From the NCBI GenBank assembly GCA_947629335.1, contig CANRDI010000002.1:174046-238045 (forward strand): 64,000 nt of DNA, read 5' to 3'. A model generated the notes under the pieces. That model did no database searches. It was not told where the DNA came from and saw only the letters and a program-made list of their open reading frames with translations. The translations under genes and the position numbers were made by a program. The DNA comes from an uncultured Clostridia bacterium (lineage in GTDB: Bacteria; Bacillota; Clostridia; Oscillospirales; Ruminococcaceae). Of this stretch, positions 17,511 to 26,169 are shown piece after piece (position 1 is the first letter of the stretch; each line of letters starts with the position of its first letter).

Positions 17511-17948
17511 ATGGTTTGGAATTCCACACAATCCGCATTGTACAAGTTTGTCGCGGAGCATAACCGAGAGATAGTGAGCGGCAGTTCGAGGGCAGATGAT
17601 GACGAGGAAAATACTGAAAATATTTTTTGGGAAAATACTCGGAATACACCCGAAAAAATACCCCAAAAATTAACGGAAAAAATATATGAAAAATCAGCAG
17701 AAAAAATACCGGGAAAAACCCCCGAAAATTTCGGCGAAAATAAACGAAAAAATAATTTTGAAAATCGTCGGAATAAAGCTGACCGCGGCTGCCGTTTCGG
17801 CGGAAATATGCGAAAAACAAGTTTCGGTTATGACGGGTTTTTATCAGACGGCGATTTTATGCTTATCTGTACGCTCATTTATGTGCTTTATCGAAACGGC
17901 GCGGATCAAAAATTAATTTTCGCGCTTATCTTCATTCTGATCTGTTAA
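17511..17948 (+). CDS. Small protein with low-complexity linker and hydrophobic C-terminus, unknown function
   Basis: A 145-residue protein behind an excellent GGGGGTGA site. The first 30 residues are ordinary; residues 35-95 are a low-complexity Lys/Glu/Asn/Pro linker with repeated ENT, EKI and PEK units; residues 112-145 are hydrophobic (FMLICTLIYVLYRNGADQ then LIFALIFILI), probably a membrane-attached or amphipathic hairpin. The linker DNA is A-rich and probably fast-evolving. The opposite strand has a long open frame here, but it lacks a ribosome site and mirrors the linker. Function unknown. Confidence 0.65.
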   Translation: MVWNSTQSALYKFVAEHNREIVSGSSRADDDEENTENIFWENTRNTPEKIPQKLTEKIYEKSAEKIPGKTPENFGENKRKNNFENRRNKADRGCRFGGNMRKTSFGYDGFLSDGDFMLICTLIYVLYRNGADQKLIFALIFILIC

Positions 17949-17993
17949 GCCGAAAAAAATTCCGAAAACCCGTGAATTTTTCAGAGAAAGCAC

Positions 17994-18022
17994 TTGAAAA
18001 ATTTTTCGGAATGTTGTATAAT
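17994..18022 (+). promoter_or_regulatory. Sigma-A promoter of the cysE-cysS operon
   Basis: TTGAAA at 17994-17999 and TATAAT at 18017-18022, 17-bp spacer, immediately upstream of the T-box leader. Confidence 0.8.
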
Positions 18023-18029
18023 ATAATTC

Positions 18030-18275
18030 AGTAATTTTGTAAAAGGCGTTTGAACGCAGCAAGAGTATTCGGCAGTTTTGTAACAGCTACAGAGAGCCGC
18101 GAACGGTGAGAAGCGGCGCGTACAGCCGAAGAAGTGCGGCTGCGGAGTCGGTCTGAGGAAATGCAGACACGTTTTCCGCGTTAAGGAATTATGAGGGGCA
18201 TTTTGCCCGAAGCGAAGTGGAACCGCGTATAATAACGCCTTCGCGCCGTTTTTGGCGCGGAGTTTTTGTTTTTGG
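18030..18275 (+). ncRNA. T-box riboswitch, cysteine type, ahead of cysE-cysS
   Basis: T-box leaders read the charging state of a tRNA and permit transcription when it is uncharged. The T-box core AAGTGGAACCGCG lies at 18215-18227. Stem I landmarks are visible: GCAAGAGTA near 18058, AGAGAGC and GGTGAGAAG near 18090-18113. Two candidate TGC (Cys) specifier triplets lie at 18135 and 18141. GCGAAG (18212-18217) pairs with CTTCGC (18239-18244) to form the antiterminator with the TGGAACC bulge; that pairing excludes the terminator stem CGCGCC/GGCGCG at 18242-18259, which is followed by TTTTTG. Cys specificity fits the downstream serine acetyltransferase and cysteinyl-tRNA synthetase. Confidence 0.93.
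18242..18270 (+). terminator. Conditional terminator of the T-box
   Basis: CGCGCC (18242-18247), loop GTTTTT, GGCGCG (18254-18259), then a T-rich tail from 18263. It shares bases 18242-18244 with the antiterminator stem. Confidence 0.88.
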
Positions 18276-18284
18276 GGAGAAATT

Positions 18285-18959
18285 ATGTTTGAAAGGCTAA
18301 AAGAGGAAATTGCGTCGATAAAGGCGCGCGATCCTGCCGTAAGATCGGCTCTTGAGGTAGTTTTGCTTTATCCGTCTTTCAGGGCGGTGAGGGATTACCG
18401 TATGGCGCACTGGTTTTATGTGAGAGGTCATTATTTCATTGCCCGCTGGATATCTCAGCATTCCCGACACGTCACGGGCATTGAAATTCACCCCGGTGCG
18501 AAAATCGGAAAGGGATTGTTTATAGACCACGGTGCGGGAGTTGTTATCGGAGAAACGACCGAAATCGGCGACAACTGCACGCTTTATCAGAACGTTACGC
18601 TCGGCGGAACGGGAAAAGACGTCGGCAAACGCCACCCCACGCTCGGAAACAACGTTATGGTTGGTTCGGGAGCGCGCGTTTTAGGACCTATGAAGATAGG
18701 AGACAACTCTAAGATCGCAGCAAACGCTGTGGTTCTGGAGGAAGTGCCGCCGAACTGTACGGCTGTGGGAGTTCCCGCAAGGGTAGTGAAAAGGGACGGA
18801 GTTCGTGTTACAAACAGCGACCTCGACCAGATACATATTCCCGACCCTGTTTCGGAAATTATGTGCAAACATCTTATGTACATTGAACGCCTCGAAAAGC
18901 AGTTAAATGAGCTTAAAGCCGAGGTCGAAGAACTTAAGAACAATGGAAAAAAGGAGTAA
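18285..18959 (+). CDS. cysE: Serine O-acetyltransferase
   Basis: Makes O-acetylserine from serine and acetyl-CoA, the committed step of cysteine synthesis. The 224 residues show the N-terminal helical part and a left-handed beta-helix of hexapeptide repeats (IEIHPGAKIGKGLFIDHGAG, VIGETTEIGDNCTLYQ, VTLGGTG). Active-site His residues are expected in DHG and in the KRHP segment, both visible. A Glu/Lys coiled C-terminus follows. GGGGAGA supports the ATG at 18285; the longer in-frame TTG lies inside the terminator. The T-box upstream links expression to Cys-tRNA charging. Confidence 0.95.
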   Translation: MFERLKEEIASIKARDPAVRSALEVVLLYPSFRAVRDYRMAHWFYVRGHYFIARWISQHSRHVTGIEIHPGAKIGKGLFIDHGAGVVIGETTEIGDNCTLYQNVTLGGTGKDVGKRHPTLGNNVMVGSGARVLGPMKIGDNSKIAANAVVLEEVPPNCTAVGVPARVVKRDGVRVTNSDLDQIHIPDPVSEIMCKHLMYIERLEKQLNELKAEVEELKNNGKKE

Positions 18960-18963
18960 GAAA

Positions 18964-20355
18964 ATGAAGATCTATAACACTATGACAGGAAAAAAAGAAG
19001 AACTTGTCCCCGTGACAGAGGGTACGGTGAAAATATACTGCTGCGGTCCGACGGTCTACAACCTTATCCACATAGGAAACGCCCGCGCGCTGTGCGTATT
19101 TGACGCGCTGAGGCGCTATCTTGAATACAGGGGATATAAGGTGTTTTATGTTCAGAATTTCACGGATGTTGACGACAAAATAATCAAAAAAGCCAACGAA
19201 ACGGGAAAGACCGCGCAGGAAGTTTCGGAAAACGCAATAAAGGAATATTTTGTGGACGCAGAGGGGCTTAACGTGAGAAAAGCCGACGTTCACCCCAAAG
19301 TAACCGAGAATATGGACATAATAATCGACATTGTAAAAACGCTTGTCGAAAAAGGCTATGCTTATCAGGCGGACGGCGACGTCTATTTTGAAACATCAAA
19401 GTTTCCCGAATACGGAAAGCTTTCCCACCAGCCGCTTGACGACCTTCGCGCGGGAGCGCGCATAGAAATCGGCGAGAAAAAGCGCGACCCTATGGATTTT
19501 GCGGTATGGAAAGCTGCAAAGCCCGGCGAGCCGTACTGGGATTCGCCTTTCGGAAAGGGCAGACCCGGCTGGCACATTGAATGTTCGGCGATGAGCAGGC
19601 ATTATATCGGCGACACGATCGATATTCACGGAGGCGGAGCGGATCTTATCTTCCCGCATCACGAAAACGAAATAGCACAGAGCGAGTGCGCGACGGGCTG
19701 CAAACTTGCCAATATTTGGATGCACAACGGTATGCTTAATGTTGACAACAAGAAAATGTCAAAATCCGCGGGAAATTTCTTTCTCGTAAGGGATATGGCG
19801 GCAAAATTCGGCTATGAGCCTATTCGCTTTATGCTGCTTTCGGTGCATTACAGAAGCCAGCTCAATTACACGGTTGAGGTCATTGAAAGCTGCAAAGCCG
19901 CGCTCACAAGGCTGTACAACTGCCGCGAACTTATGGAGCGCACCTTGCCCTCGGCAAAGGACGGCGCTGCGTCCGAGCAGGCAAAGAACGACGCTTTGAC
20001 AGCGAAAAACGAATTCATCAAAGCGCTTGACGACGATTTCAACACCGCCGACGCTATCGCGGCAATTTTCGAGTTTGTGAAAAAAATAAATATTGCTCTT
20101 TCAAATACCGAAACAACAAAGGCTGATGTGAAAATTTATCTTGATGAATTTAACTCATTGACAAATGTACTTGGTTTGTTGTATAATAAGAAAGAGGACG
20201 AAATTCCCGAAGAAATAAAAAGCATGATAGAACAGCGCGCTGCCGCAAGAAAGGAAAAGAACTTCGCGCTTGCCGACGAGCTGAGAAACAAAATAACCGA
20301 AATGGGTTATATAGTCGAGGAAACAAAACAGGGTACAATTGTTAAAAAGGCATAA
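18964..20355 (+). CDS. cysS: Cysteinyl-tRNA synthetase
   Basis: Charges tRNA(Cys). The 463 residues contain the class I motifs: HIGN in YNLIHIGNAR and KMSKSAGNF. Zinc-ligand Cys/His positions include YCCGPT, ECSAMS and HHENEIAQSE. Length is typical. I chose the ATG at 18964 after AAAAGGAG, 4 bases beyond cysE, rather than earlier in-frame starts within cysE. Co-transcription with cysE under one T-box couples cysteine supply to charging. Confidence 0.97.
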   Translation: MKIYNTMTGKKEELVPVTEGTVKIYCCGPTVYNLIHIGNARALCVFDALRRYLEYRGYKVFYVQNFTDVDDKIIKKANETGKTAQEVSENAIKEYFVDAEGLNVRKADVHPKVTENMDIIIDIVKTLVEKGYAYQADGDVYFETSKFPEYGKLSHQPLDDLRAGARIEIGEKKRDPMDFAVWKAAKPGEPYWDSPFGKGRPGWHIECSAMSRHYIGDTIDIHGGGADLIFPHHENEIAQSECATGCKLANIWMHNGMLNVDNKKMSKSAGNFFLVRDMAAKFGYEPIRFMLLSVHYRSQLNYTVEVIESCKAALTRLYNCRELMERTLPSAKDGAASEQAKNDALTAKNEFIKALDDDFNTADAIAAIFEFVKKINIALSNTETTKADVKIYLDEFNSLTNVLGLLYNKKEDEIPEEIKSMIEQRAAARKEKNFALADELRNKITEMGYIVEETKQGTIVKKA

Positions 20356-20370
20356 GAACGGGAGAGAAAA

Positions 20371-21375
20371 ATGAAGAAAAGAAAAATTATTGCGGGGATA
20401 TTAGGCGCTTGTCTGTTTTTGGCAGGCTGTGATAGGTCGGACAATACGAGCAGCGATGAAAGCGTTCAGTCGAATACAAACGTCGATTATTCTCAATTCG
20501 GTTTGTCTGACAGCGTACCGAGAGAAATAGACGGTTTTACGGGAAATGTCAGTGATGTACAGCCCAAAGCGGGCGACCTTATCGCCGAGTTTGAGATAGA
20601 GGGCTTCGGAACGATAAAAGCGGTGCTTTTTCCCGAAGCTGCGCCGCTTGGCGTAGAAAACTTTCAGAAGCTTGCCGACAGCGGCTTTTATGACGGACTT
20701 ACAATTCACAGGGTCGTGAGCGATTTTATGTTTCAGGGCGGCTCGACAAACGGCGACGGAACGGGCGGCGATGCCGCTGTAAACGGCGGTTCTTTCGGTA
20801 TTGAAACAGCACAGAATGCACGTCATTTTTACGGAGCGCTTTGCTATGCAAACGCCGCGGGTCAGAACACAACTCAGTTTTATATCGTAAACAATAAAAA
20901 GCCGCAGGATATAAGCACGTATGACCTTAACAGCTATAAGGAGCAAGTTGAACAGGGAAAGCAGATAATCCTCTCTGCGCTTGAGTCGGGGGTTTCAGCA
21001 GAAGATATGCGTTATGCTATTTACTCGGCATTTGGCCAAGATCTTCTTTCAAGATTTCAAACCTATCAGAACATTGTAAATTGGGTAGGCGGCGCTTCGG
21101 ACAATATAGTAAATCGTTATAAGGAAAAAGGCGGAACACCGTCGCTCGACGGCGGATATACCGTTTTCGGGCAGACATTCGACGGTTTTGACGTTATAGA
21201 TAAGATCTCGTCCGTAAGTGTGCAGAACAACAGCAGCGGCGAAAAGTCAAAGCCCGTTGAAACCATTGTGATAAAGACCGTAAAGGTAAGAACTTTTGAC
21301 CCCGATATTGATACCGTTTCGGGCAGTCAGAGCGGTGAAGACAGCCAAAATAGTGATAGTCAAAGCAGTTCATGA
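20371..21375 (+). CDS. Cyclophilin-type peptidyl-prolyl isomerase lipoprotein
   Basis: Membrane-anchored proline isomerase that probably assists folding of exported proteins. The signal peptide ends in lipobox LAGC with Cys20. The cyclophilin core is readable: GTIKAVLFPEAAP, ITIHRVVSDFMFQGG near residue 115-130, NTTQFYIV, and GGYTVFGQTFDGFDVIDKI. An insertion of about 85 residues (roughly 185-265) separates the two halves of the core, larger than in minimal cyclophilins. A Ser/Gln/Asp-rich tail ends the protein. It is 15 bases after cysS and followed by a paralogue. Confidence 0.92.
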   Translation: MKKRKIIAGILGACLFLAGCDRSDNTSSDESVQSNTNVDYSQFGLSDSVPREIDGFTGNVSDVQPKAGDLIAEFEIEGFGTIKAVLFPEAAPLGVENFQKLADSGFYDGLTIHRVVSDFMFQGGSTNGDGTGGDAAVNGGSFGIETAQNARHFYGALCYANAAGQNTTQFYIVNNKKPQDISTYDLNSYKEQVEQGKQIILSALESGVSAEDMRYAIYSAFGQDLLSRFQTYQNIVNWVGGASDNIVNRYKEKGGTPSLDGGYTVFGQTFDGFDVIDKISSVSVQNNSSGEKSKPVETIVIKTVKVRTFDPDIDTVSGSQSGEDSQNSDSQSSS

Positions 21376-21417
21376 ATTCTGAGCTGACGCTGACCTCTGA
21401 AAGGAAAGGAAATTGAT

Positions 21418-22269
21418 ATGAAACTGTTGAGAAAGCTTACGGGATTGTTTCTGGCGGCAGCGGCGGCGGTCGGCTTGTGCGGCTGTTCGGGCGTAAAGCC
21501 GGGGAATATCGGCGATGTAACGCTGAAAAACGGCGACAAGATAGCGGAAATAACGATAGAAGGCTATGGAGTTATAAAAGCCAAGTTGTTTCCGGATATA
21601 GCTCCCGTCGCTGTTGAGAATTTTATAGCGCTCGCAGAGAAGGGATATTACGACGGACTTAAAATACACCGCGTCGTGCCGGACTGCTGTATACAGGGCG
21701 GCTCGTTAAACGGCGACGGAACGGGCGGCAAAGCGGCTGTAAACGAGGGTTCGTTTAGTGTTGAAGTAAATGAAAACGCCCGCAATTTCTACGGCGCGCT
21801 CGGCTATGCGCATAACGGAGACGGACAGAACGCAACTCAGTTCTATATCGTAAACAACAAGAAGATACAGGATCTTTCGCAGTACGACCCCGCAAAGATG
21901 CGCGAGGAAGCCGCGAAATATACCGAGCTTGCAAATGCTATAACCGAAGAAGGCTCATTGGCAAAGGAACAGTACACTATCCAAGCGACGTATTACACAA
22001 ATCTTGCGGATATGTTTGAAAAGGCGTCGGATGAAGTTCTCGAAAAGTACGCTACGGCGGGCGGCTATCCTTTCTGGGACGGCGGGTATACTGTTTTCGG
22101 ACAGGTTTACGAGGGACTTGACGTTCTCGATAAAATATCGGAGGTCAAGCTTACCACAAACAACGCGGGGCAGGTTTCCAGACCGAAAACAGATATAATC
22201 ATAACTTCCGTAAGGACTTATGAATATGTTGAGGAAGTTCCGGAGAGCCAAAGCTCAAAGAAAAAGTGA
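21418..22269 (+). CDS. Second cyclophilin-type peptidyl-prolyl isomerase lipoprotein
   Basis: Paralogue of the preceding gene, 283 residues, with lipobox LCGC (Cys23). Core motifs are parallel: GVIKAKLFPDIAP, KIHRVVPDCCIQGG, NATQFYIV, GGYTVFGQVYEGLDVLDKI. It has the same large insertion between the core halves (roughly 145-205). AGGAAAGGA lies upstream of the ATG. The two genes probably arose by tandem duplication; the first has a longer linker after the lipobox. The strong hairpin at 22353 closes the operon. Confidence 0.92.
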   Translation: MKLLRKLTGLFLAAAAAVGLCGCSGVKPGNIGDVTLKNGDKIAEITIEGYGVIKAKLFPDIAPVAVENFIALAEKGYYDGLKIHRVVPDCCIQGGSLNGDGTGGKAAVNEGSFSVEVNENARNFYGALGYAHNGDGQNATQFYIVNNKKIQDLSQYDPAKMREEAAKYTELANAITEEGSLAKEQYTIQATYYTNLADMFEKASDEVLEKYATAGGYPFWDGGYTVFGQVYEGLDVLDKISEVKLTTNNAGQVSRPKTDIIITSVRTYEYVEEVPESQSSKKK

Positions 22270-22352
22270 TTTTCGTTTATTGCTTGCTGGAAAATCGCGG
22301 TTGAATAAAGATATACGGCTTTGGCATAGGCTTTAGCGCAATTAAATACAGG

Positions 22353-22386
22353 AAAACGCAGTTTACTTTAAACTGCGTTTTTTTAT
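22353..22386 (+). terminator. Terminator of the cysES-cyclophilin operon
   Basis: Thirteen-base stem AAAACGCAGTTTA/TAAACTGCGTTTT with a 3-base loop, running into T-rich DNA. Confidence 0.85.
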
Positions 22387-22398
22387 AGAATGAAATTT

Positions 22399-22452
22399 CA
22401 AACAGACTGTATAAAAAGTCAAAGCTAAGACTGTTGAGAAAGCCTGTTTTAA
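22399..22452 (+). repeat. Dispersed intergenic repeat, copy A
   Basis: CAGACTGTATAAAAAGTCAA and following bases to GCCTGTTTTAAAT closely match 40182-40228 (CAGGCTGTATAAAAAGTCAA ... GCCTGTTAAAT). Both copies are in gaps next to gene ends. Nature unknown. Confidence 0.6.
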
Positions 22453-22525
22453 ATCGTCACCGAAACCGACGCCATATCCGTATATTGTTCAATTATACTT
22501 TATATTTTACGACATGACGCCTCTG

Positions 22526-23458
22526 TCATCTTATCTCTGTACTTTGACCGCTGTCTGAACTTACAATTTTTAAAAGCTCTTTAAGGGCGGCGCTCTTTTC
22601 CTCGTCCGTGAGCTGACCGCCGTTTTTATTTTTGAATTTTGCCGTCACCTTGTATTCCGTTCCGTTCGGAGTTGGAACGCTTTGGACTGTGATGTTATAT
22701 GCTGTACAGGTCTTTTCGTTGTTCCCGACGCGGAAATTAAGCGAAAGTTTTTTTATTTCATCCCGCGTTATCATAAGGCTTATGGTCTGATTTTTGCTGA
22801 AACTGTCCGAAAGTTTTCCGTTCTTCAAGCTGCGCGCTCCCGAAAGAGATATCGTATCCCCGCTCTCGGTCATTCCTCTGCCGTTTTTATCGGGAACAAA
22901 ATACGGTATCAAAGTAGTCTTTCCCGAAGCATTGTCCGCGAGCAGGTCAAGCAGAGTTGTTTTCGGAGAAACGCCAAGCTCGTTCGCATTTTCAAGCATG
23001 GAAAGCGGCTTTTCCGCCGAGGTCATACCCTCGCTGAACCGCATATCCGTAAGAAGCTCCGCGCTTTCTGCACAGCAAACGGGCATATTCAGACTGCACC
23101 GAAGGTCGTAATAAAGCGAATTTAGCGCGGGCATGACATTTTCGCTTTCAAAACCGCTCCCTAAAATTAAAAGTTTTGTTTCGCACATATAGAGCTTTTT
23201 GCCGTCGGCGAGTGAAATGCTCTCAATTGCTTCGGAAAGGGTCTTTCCGCTTCCCGTTACTTTTATCGCGTTTTCCTGAGAAGCGTCGATCTTGTCGCCG
23301 CCGCTCGAAAAAAGCAGAGCGGAAACGTTGTATTTTCCGTTGTAGTCGATCGCAATTGCCTGTATAACGGCGCGATTACCAAGCTCGGTCATATCCGAAC
23401 AGCCGCAGAGCAATGCCGCTATAGCTGCAATAAGCACGGGCATGAACTTTTTTGACAC
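22526..23458 (-). CDS. gerC: Spore germination receptor lipoprotein, GerC type
   Basis: Outer-face lipoprotein of a nutrient germinant receptor in the spore inner membrane. The signal peptide ends with lipobox LCGC (Cys20). The typical start of the mature Ger(x)C fold follows (DMTELGNRAVIQAIAIDYNG) and the C-terminal domain contains VTAKFKNKNGGQLTDEEKSA. At 310 residues it is shorter than many family members. It lies 66 bases after gerB in the order gerA, small gene, gerB, gerC. It marks this organism as a spore former. Confidence 0.88.
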   Translation of the reverse strand: MSKKFMPVLIAAIAALLCGCSDMTELGNRAVIQAIAIDYNGKYNVSALLFSSGGDKIDASQENAIKVTGSGKTLSEAIESISLADGKKLYMCETKLLILGSGFESENVMPALNSLYYDLRCSLNMPVCCAESAELLTDMRFSEGMTSAEKPLSMLENANELGVSPKTTLLDLLADNASGKTTLIPYFVPDKNGRGMTESGDTISLSGARSLKNGKLSDSFSKNQTISLMITRDEIKKLSLNFRVGNNEKTCTAYNITVQSVPTPNGTEYKVTAKFKNKNGGQLTDEEKSAALKELLKIVSSDSGQSTEIR

Positions 23459-23524
23459 TTTTTTTCTCCTTTTTGTTTTTTGGCTTTTAAAGTAATTAAA
23501 TTTTTTGTGCAGTTATCCGCGCTG

Positions 23525-24448
23525 TTATTGCGGCGAAGTTTTGGGATCTTCGTTTTTTTTCTGTTCTGAAACGCGCTTCAGCGCGGCAAACATAAGCGCC
23601 GCCGACAATAACATCATTCCGCAGCGAAGCGCCGCGCACAGCGCCCATATTGCCGAAAAAATGCCGTCAAGGCGCTTGAAAACAGCAATATCCGAAAGCG
23701 ATGCAGAAGCCACAGACGGGTATTCGGAAAGCGCGTAAAATTCTCTCAGTATCAGAAAGTTGAAAACGCATAAAAATATCGGAACAATAATGCTGAAAAG
23801 CGAGAAATACATAGCGGTCTTAAACGAAGAGTTTTTGTGCTTTTTGTTTACATACGGCAAAAGCGCCGCAAAAATAAGGTAATCTCCGCCGTTTAAAAAG
23901 CGTATTATTATATCGCCGAGCAGACCGCTGTTTTCGGAAGTGTTCCACACGTCCGATCTCTGATAATAGGGAATATCCGCTATGAAGACCAAGACGGTTA
24001 TTATTCCCGCAGCGACGAGAAAAAGCACCCCTGAGCGCGCGACAGCTTCTACTCCCATATATGCCGCATAAACAGCGAATATTGCCGCGATAGTGTAGAT
24101 CATCCATGAGCTTCCGCTTATGATAAGATTTTTTTCTGTAAATCCGCTCGTGTGATAAAGCGTCTTTATCGCCGCTCCAACAAGAATTACCGCTCCGAAG
24201 CACGCCGATATCCACCCCATGACCTTATTTTTGTTGTAGACATAACGGTGGAAATTGTCGTGGTTTAATGAAAAAATGATGAGCGGAAGCGCAAATAAAA
24301 ATCTCAGAAGTTCCGAGCCGATTATCGCTATTATCGCTTCTCTCGGCGCGGAAGATGAATTCGGGGTCGTTATTTCTATAGCCGCGCGGGATAAGAGCAG
24401 AATACAGAAAAGCTGAGCGGCGCTTATTTTCGGAAAGTCTTTGGTCAT
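23525..24448 (-). CDS. gerB: Spore germination permease-like protein, GerB type
   Basis: Integral membrane B-subunit of the germinant receptor, an APC-superfamily-like protein thought to bind the nutrient. The 307 residues contain about 8-10 hydrophobic helices (LFALPLIIFSL, VLFLVAAGIITVLVFIADIP, IIVPIFLCVFNFLIL, AALRCGMMLLSAALMFAAL). This is somewhat short for the family. Its ATG overlaps the stop of the 49-codon gene upstream (ATGA), so the two are coupled. Confidence 0.87.
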   Translation of the reverse strand: MTKDFPKISAAQLFCILLLSRAAIEITTPNSSSAPREAIIAIIGSELLRFLFALPLIIFSLNHDNFHRYVYNKNKVMGWISACFGAVILVGAAIKTLYHTSGFTEKNLIISGSSWMIYTIAAIFAVYAAYMGVEAVARSGVLFLVAAGIITVLVFIADIPYYQRSDVWNTSENSGLLGDIIIRFLNGGDYLIFAALLPYVNKKHKNSSFKTAMYFSLFSIIVPIFLCVFNFLILREFYALSEYPSVASASLSDIAVFKRLDGIFSAIWALCAALRCGMMLLSAALMFAALKRVSEQKKNEDPKTSPQ

Positions 24449-24594
24449 AGATTTTCTCCTTCGATATGGACCTTTACTTCCGTATATACCGTAAACGGAA
24501 GCGCAAGCTGTGACAGATATGCTTCCTGCGGGATCGCGGAATTTACGGGGACAATGGTTTCCGCATAGGGTTCAATCGGATTGTTGTTTTTCAT
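24445..24594 (-). CDS. 49-residue protein encoded between gerA and gerB, unknown function
   Basis: A short gene: ATG at 24594 with AGAGGAAG seven bases upstream, 49 codons, stop TGA at 24445-24447 sharing bases with the gerB ATG. The protein starts MKNNNPIEPYAETIVPVNSA and ends TVYTEVKVHIEGENL. It has no membrane helix or signal peptide, so it is unlike the two-helix D-subunits known for some receptors. The good ribosome site, the exact overlap and the position inside the receptor operon argue that it is translated. I know no assigned function. Confidence 0.68.
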   Translation of the reverse strand: MKNNNPIEPYAETIVPVNSAIPQEAYLSQLALPFTVYTEVKVHIEGENL

Positions 24595-24614
24595 TTTTAT
24601 CTTCCTCTTTTCAG

Positions 24615-24641
24615 AGCGTGTTCATACTATCCGTACACGCT
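24615..24641. other. Hairpin between gerA and the 49-codon gene
   Basis: Inverted repeat AGCGTGT (24615-24621)/ACACGCT (24635-24641). The minus transcript has no U-run after it, so it is more likely an mRNA-stability or translation element than a terminator. The + strand has TTTTT after it but no gene to terminate. Confidence 0.45.
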
Positions 24642-24645
24642 GTTT

Positions 24646-26103
24646 TTATGATATGTCCGCCCCGTTCAGGTTCTGGATAGTTACGTCGCTTTTCGACATC
24701 TTTTTCCATCCCGAACGTACAAACATATCCCTCAGAGCTTTCGGTGAAAACGGCGAGATCGGGGACATATACGGAACGCCGTAGGTCGAAAGCGAACACA
24801 TTTTTATTATGACAGCACCCGCCGTAAGCAAAAGCCCGTACAGTCCGAAGAAACCTCCCGCGATGATATAGATAAAACGCAGGATAACAGTCTTTTCGTA
24901 CATTGTCGGAACGACAAAGCTGCAAAGTCCCGAAAGCGCCACTACCAGCACCATGGGAGCGCCGACAAGTCCCGCCGATACCGTTATATCGCCTATGACA
25001 AGTCCCCCTACAACGCCTATCGCGTGACCGATAGGGCGCGGAAGCCTTATGCCCGCTTCACGCAGAATCTCGTACATAAAGTGGATAAACAGACATTCCA
25101 CCATAAGCGAAAACGGAGCGGTCTGCTCGGCTGATGCAAGGTTCAAAATAAGCGGCGAGGGAAGCATTTCCGGATGATATGACGCTATCGCAACATAAGC
25201 TCCCGGCAGAAAAAGCGTGATAAGATATGCGCAAAGCCTTACGGCGCGGATAAAGAATGCGTAAAAAGGCTTTTGGGTATAGTCGTCAAGCGCCTGAAAA
25301 CTTTCAATAAACAAATGTGGAACGACAAGCGCAAACGGTGTTCCGTCCACAAGAATACCGACCCTGCCCTCATATAGTTTTGCGGCGAAAACGTCGGGTC
25401 GCTCACAAGTCGTACATTCGCTGAAAAACCAGCCCCCTTCGCCTTCGAGATAAGGCTGGATATATCCGCTTTCAAGAATTGTGTTTAAATTTACCGATTT
25501 AAGCCTTTTCTTTACGTCGTTTAACAGCTTTGGAGATACCTTGTCTGAAATATAGCAGATACATATATCGGTATTTGAACGCGAGCCTATCTGCGACATC
25601 TCGAAAACAAGCGTCGGAGATTTTATCCTGCGCCGTATAAGCGACATATTCGTGCGTATTACTTCCACAAATCCCTCGCGTGATCCGCGCACGTTCAGCT
25701 CGGAGGTAGGCTCGTCTATTCCGCGCGATTTATAGCCCTGTATGCCGATAGCTATAGCGCGGCTCGTGCCGTTTATTAAAATTATTGCAAATCCCGACTG
25801 AAGTTTTAGTATAAGGTTTTTAAAGTCTAAAATTTCTATCTGCTCTGCGGCGGTCAGATATACCTCAAAAAGTGCGGTCATAAGAGCTTCGGGCGGGAGA
25901 GGTTCGCTGTTTGAAAGAGAACTCAGCTTGCTGTAAATAAGCTCGGCAAGGGTATCCGTACTTGTCATTCCCTCACAGGTGAGTACCGCGATATGATTTC
26001 CGCAGATCATTGCATTTTTGATGATTACATCTGATGAATTTTGGGTAATACTTTGTATAAGTTTCAGATTTTCTTCGAGAGAAACGGTGAGATTATCGTC
26101 CAC
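24646..26103 (-). CDS. gerA: Spore germination receptor protein, GerA type
   Basis: A-subunit of the nutrient germinant receptor. The 485 residues comprise an N-terminal soluble domain of about 240 residues (with the family-typical RGSREGFVEVIRTNMSLIRR and GYIQPYLEGEGGWFF) and a C-terminal membrane part (AYLITLFLPGAYVAIASYHP, GHAIGVVGGLVIGDITVSAG, LRFIYIIAGGFFGLYGLLL). Start is GTG at 26103 behind TTAAGGAG. It heads the operon. A sigma-G promoter is expected for such genes; I see only a weak GTATA-type -35 near plus 26155-26159 and do not claim it. Confidence 0.92.
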   Translation of the reverse strand: MDDNLTVSLEENLKLIQSITQNSSDVIIKNAMICGNHIAVLTCEGMTSTDTLAELIYSKLSSLSNSEPLPPEALMTALFEVYLTAAEQIEILDFKNLILKLQSGFAIILINGTSRAIAIGIQGYKSRGIDEPTSELNVRGSREGFVEVIRTNMSLIRRRIKSPTLVFEMSQIGSRSNTDICICYISDKVSPKLLNDVKKRLKSVNLNTILESGYIQPYLEGEGGWFFSECTTCERPDVFAAKLYEGRVGILVDGTPFALVVPHLFIESFQALDDYTQKPFYAFFIRAVRLCAYLITLFLPGAYVAIASYHPEMLPSPLILNLASAEQTAPFSLMVECLFIHFMYEILREAGIRLPRPIGHAIGVVGGLVIGDITVSAGLVGAPMVLVVALSGLCSFVVPTMYEKTVILRFIYIIAGGFFGLYGLLLTAGAVIIKMCSLSTYGVPYMSPISPFSPKALRDMFVRSGWKKMSKSDVTIQNLNGADIS

Positions 26104-26169
26104 AATTTTTGCTCCTTAAATTTTTCTTGATATATTTTTAGCGTAAGAACAGTTTTTATACTTTTTTTG

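Noticed and set aside
17473..17820. Minus-strand open frame opposite the 145-residue gene
   Set aside because: It mirrors a low-complexity A-rich linker and lacks a ribosome site; the plus gene has GGGGGTGA.
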